64,000 bases of DNA, taken from assembly GCA_963669435.1 (NCBI GenBank), contig OY770025.1, positions 4,092,001-4,156,000 on the forward strand, given 5' to 3'. Positions 61,990-64,000 of this stretch are shown here, piece after piece. This DNA comes from CALJFL01 sp963669435 (GTDB taxonomy: Bacteria; Pseudomonadota; Gammaproteobacteria; Pseudomonadales; Halieaceae). A program made the position numbers and the translations under genes. Below the pieces are notes generated by a model. The model was not told where the DNA came from, searched no databases, and was given only the letters and a program-made list of their open reading frames with translations. Every line of letters starts with the position of its first letter. Positions within the stretch are counted from its first letter, which is position 1.

Positions 61990-63027
61990 GTGGCAAAGAA
62001 GATTGTTCAATCCAGCGCTGCGAATTCGCCACCTCGAAGCGGTGGTGAGGCCGGCCAGCACCTGTCCCTTGTCACCCAATTACCTCGCAGTGTGGGTAGC
62101 GATTTCCATCCGGAATGGCTTGACGATATTCGCATTAATCTAAGTGCAGTCGAACGACGGATTGCGTCATTGGGCGCGCGGCGCACAGTCAAGAAGCAAT
62201 GGCAGGCTGCGTGGCTTTTGAAGGCTATTTCCTGTATCGACCTTACCTCCCTGGCCGGGGATGATACGCCAGGCAGAATTAAGCGACTGTGTGCCAAGGC
62301 GAGAAACCCCGTACGCGAGGAAGTGCTCAGTCGTATTGGCGCGCAAGAACTGGGGCTGACTACCGGTGCGGTTTGTGTTTACCACGAGATGATTGAAACG
62401 GCTGTAGAAGCGCTGGCTGGTAGCGGTGTTCCCGTGGCGGCGGTTTCCACAGGTTTTCCCGCCGGCCTGGCACCGATGGAAACACGTTTACGCGAAATAG
62501 AGCTGTCTGTGGCAGCGGGCGCCGATGAAATCGACATCGTAATCAGTCGGCGCAAAGTGCTGAACTCACAATGGCAATCGCTCTACGATGAGGTAAAAGC
62601 CTTTCGAGCCGCTTGTGGTGATGCCCGGTTGAAAACCATTCTCGCTACCGGGGAGTTGGGTGCAATCGATAACATCGCCAGGGCATCAATGGTATGCCTG
62701 ATGGCCGGTGCCGACTTCATCAAAACCTCCACGGGTATGGAAGCACAGAACGCCACCCTGCCCGTGAGCCTGGTAATGGTGAGGATGATTCGAGAATTCA
62801 TGGACCTCACCGGACAGCGGGTGGGGTTTAAACCGGCGGGCGGTGTGAGAACCGCCAAACAGGCGCTGACTTACCTGGCCTTAATGAAAGAGGAACTGGG
62901 CAACGAGTGGCTGGACCCACGCCTGTTTCGCTTCGGGGCCTCGGGGCTACTGGGTGATCTCGAGCGCCAGCTTGAACACTTCGCCACCGGTCATTACGCT
63001 GCCCAACATCATCAACCTATGGCCTGA
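61990..63027 (+). CDS. deoC: Deoxyribose-phosphate aldolase
   Basis: Class I aldolase splitting 2-deoxyribose-5-phosphate into acetaldehyde and glyceraldehyde-3-phosphate. The Schiff-base Lys is in GADFIKTSTGM, the proton-relay Lys in GFKPAGGVRTAKQA, and the catalytic Asp in AAGADEIDIVIS. I start it at GTG 61990, four bases after AAGGAG; it could begin at GTG 61957. At about 345 residues it carries an extra N-terminal segment compared with the short E. coli form (259). It is divergent from the adenosine deaminase gene and followed after 8 bp by an aldehyde dehydrogenase. Confidence 0.92.
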   Translation: MAKKIVQSSAANSPPRSGGEAGQHLSLVTQLPRSVGSDFHPEWLDDIRINLSAVERRIASLGARRTVKKQWQAAWLLKAISCIDLTSLAGDDTPGRIKRLCAKARNPVREEVLSRIGAQELGLTTGAVCVYHEMIETAVEALAGSGVPVAAVSTGFPAGLAPMETRLREIELSVAAGADEIDIVISRRKVLNSQWQSLYDEVKAFRAACGDARLKTILATGELGAIDNIARASMVCLMAGADFIKTSTGMEAQNATLPVSLVMVRMIREFMDLTGQRVGFKPAGGVRTAKQALTYLALMKEELGNEWLDPRLFRFGASGLLGDLERQLEHFATGHYAAQHHQPMA

Positions 63028-63035
63028 TTCACCGT

Positions 63036-64000
63036 ATGACTGAATTGCAAGACATTTTTGAGTCCATGGATTATGGCCCCGCGCCCGAGCAAGCTGATTA
63101 TGTTCACGAGTGGCTGGGGCAACATCCCGATGGTTTTGGACTGTTCATCAATGGAGTCTGGACACAGCCGGGCGATGCGGCGCAGCGCATCGAAAGTCGT
63201 AACCCGGCAACCGGAGAGTTGCTCGCCACCATAAGCGCTGGCACTGCAGAGGATGTTAACGGGGCGGTACAAGCCGCAGCCGATGCCTTCCCGGCCTGGC
63301 AGAAGGCTTCCGGACATGTGCGTGCCAAATATCTCTACGCACTGGCCCGTGCCGTGCAGAAAAATAGTCGCTTCCTCGCGGTGCTGGAAACGCTGGATAA
63401 CGGCAAGCCTATCCGGGAGTCTCGCGACATCGATGTACCCCTGGTAGCGCGCCACTTTTACCACCACGCGGGTTGGGCCCAGTTAAGGGACACTGAGTTT
63501 CCCGGGTATGAAGCCCTGGGCGTGGTCGGCCAGATTATTCCCTGGAACTTCCCGCTACTTATGTTGGCCTGGAAGATTGCTCCTGCAATTGCCGCAGGTA
63601 ATTGCGTGGTGCTGAAGCCTGCTGAATATACCAGCCTGACCGCGCTGTACTTCGCTGAACTGTGCCAGCAGGTGGGCTTACCGCCCGGCGTTGTGAATAT
63701 TGTGACCGGCGCTGGCGCCACCGGTGAGCACCTGGTCAATCATCCCGACGTGGCAAAAATTGTCTTTACCGGCTCCACACCGGTCGGCAAAAAAATTCGT
63801 CAGCAAACCGCTGGCAGCGGTAAAAAACTAACCCTGGAGCTCGGCGGGAAATCGCCCTTCGTGGTATTCGAAGATGCGGATCTGGACAGCGCGGTGGAGG
63901 GGCTGGTCGACGCGATCTGGTTCAACCAGGGCCAGGTGTGCTGCGCAGGCTCTCGCTTGTTGGTACAGGAGAGTGTCGCTGAGAAATTGATCGATAGAGT
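63036..64000 (+). CDS. Aldehyde dehydrogenase (3' end outside window)
   Basis: NAD(P)-dependent aldehyde dehydrogenase, open to the window edge. It starts MTELQDIFESMDYGPAPEQA, and the first 321 residues include GQIIPWNFPLLMLAWKIAPA, VLKPAEYTSL, FTGSTPVGKKI, the catalytic Glu in LELGGKSPF and the catalytic Cys in NQGQVCCAGSR. Placed right after deoC, it would oxidise the acetaldehyde released by the aldolase. The N-terminal form resembles long two-domain aldehyde dehydrogenases found next to deoC in other bacteria; the missing end would show whether that holds. Confidence 0.93.
   Translation, partial: MTELQDIFESMDYGPAPEQADYVHEWLGQHPDGFGLFINGVWTQPGDAAQRIESRNPATGELLATISAGTAEDVNGAVQAAADAFPAWQKASGHVRAKYLYALARAVQKNSRFLAVLETLDNGKPIRESRDIDVPLVARHFYHHAGWAQLRDTEFPGYEALGVVGQIIPWNFPLLMLAWKIAPAIAAGNCVVLKPAEYTSLTALYFAELCQQVGLPPGVVNIVTGAGATGEHLVNHPDVAKIVFTGSTPVGKKIRQQTAGSGKKLTLELGGKSPFVVFEDADLDSAVEGLVDAIWFNQGQVCCAGSRLLVQESVAEKLIDR

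Noticed and set aside
1..64000. tRNA, rRNA, CRISPR array, prophage or intact insertion sequence
   Set aside because: Reading the intergenic stretches on both strands gave no tRNA-like cloverleaf, no regularly spaced repeats, and no transposase, integrase or phage protein among the coding regions.

Overview
The window looks like chromosomal DNA from an aerobic, probably marine gammaproteobacterium, most likely in the Pseudomonas/Cellvibrionales (Halieaceae-like) neighbourhood. This is an inference from gene order and protein character, not from a marker gene. The order icd-clpS-clpA-infA-bpt-aat-trxB-ftsK-lolA-rarA-crcB-serS-cysG is the one I know from Pseudomonas. The adjacent nudJ-mnmA-hflD-purB-roxA and thrH-cysB pairings fit too. 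Base composition is moderately GC-rich and fairly even. I see no rRNA, tRNA, CRISPR array, prophage or intact transposase.

Layout. 1-22 kb is a housekeeping block: C-terminal processing protease (cut by the window edge), sirohaem synthesis, seryl-tRNA synthetase, fluoride channel, RarA, LolA, FtsK, thioredoxin reductase, the complete bacterial N-degron set (aat, bpt, clpS, clpA) with infA, isocitrate dehydrogenase, and the rluE-nudJ-mnmA-hflD-purB-roxA run. 22-31 kb is a propionyl-CoA/methylmalonyl-CoA locus: carboxyltransferase, biotin carboxylase fused to a biotin carrier domain, epimerase, mutase and MeaB GTPase, with a divergent AraC-type regulator. 32-41 kb mixes pabB, thrH, cysB, a 5'-nucleotidase, an Na+/amino-acid symporter, a D-cysteine desulfhydrase-like enzyme, yajC and exonuclease III. 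41-46 kb carries an outer-membrane protein, GST, MBL-fold hydrolase, Bcp, a Nudix protein, a flavin reductase and moaC-moaD-moaE. 46-52 kb has a Tat-type flavin amine oxidase, a cupin regulator, tdh-kbl (threonine to glycine), a DsbA-fold isomerase, an HxlR regulator and a cupin protein.

52-64 kb reads as a nucleoside acquisition and catabolism locus. Its parts are a TonB-dependent receptor, a concentrative nucleoside transporter, a secreted ADGF-type adenosine deaminase, purine nucleoside phosphorylase, a PGM2-type phosphopentomutase, deoxyribose-phosphate aldolase and an aldehyde dehydrogenase, with a cytochrome P450 embedded. Together they could deaminate adenosine in the periplasm, import nucleosides, phosphorolyse them and carry (deoxy)ribose to central metabolism.

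The main oddities are these. A 266-bp element with 33-bp near-perfect inverted ends is wedged between clpS and clpA. Two MITE-like palindromes sharing a 27-bp core lie in opposite orientation between meaB and the mutase gene. A one-base insertion cuts the C-terminal end, including a metal ligand, off methylmalonyl-CoA epimerase. Two convergent gene pairs have stop codons interlocked in one CTAG.
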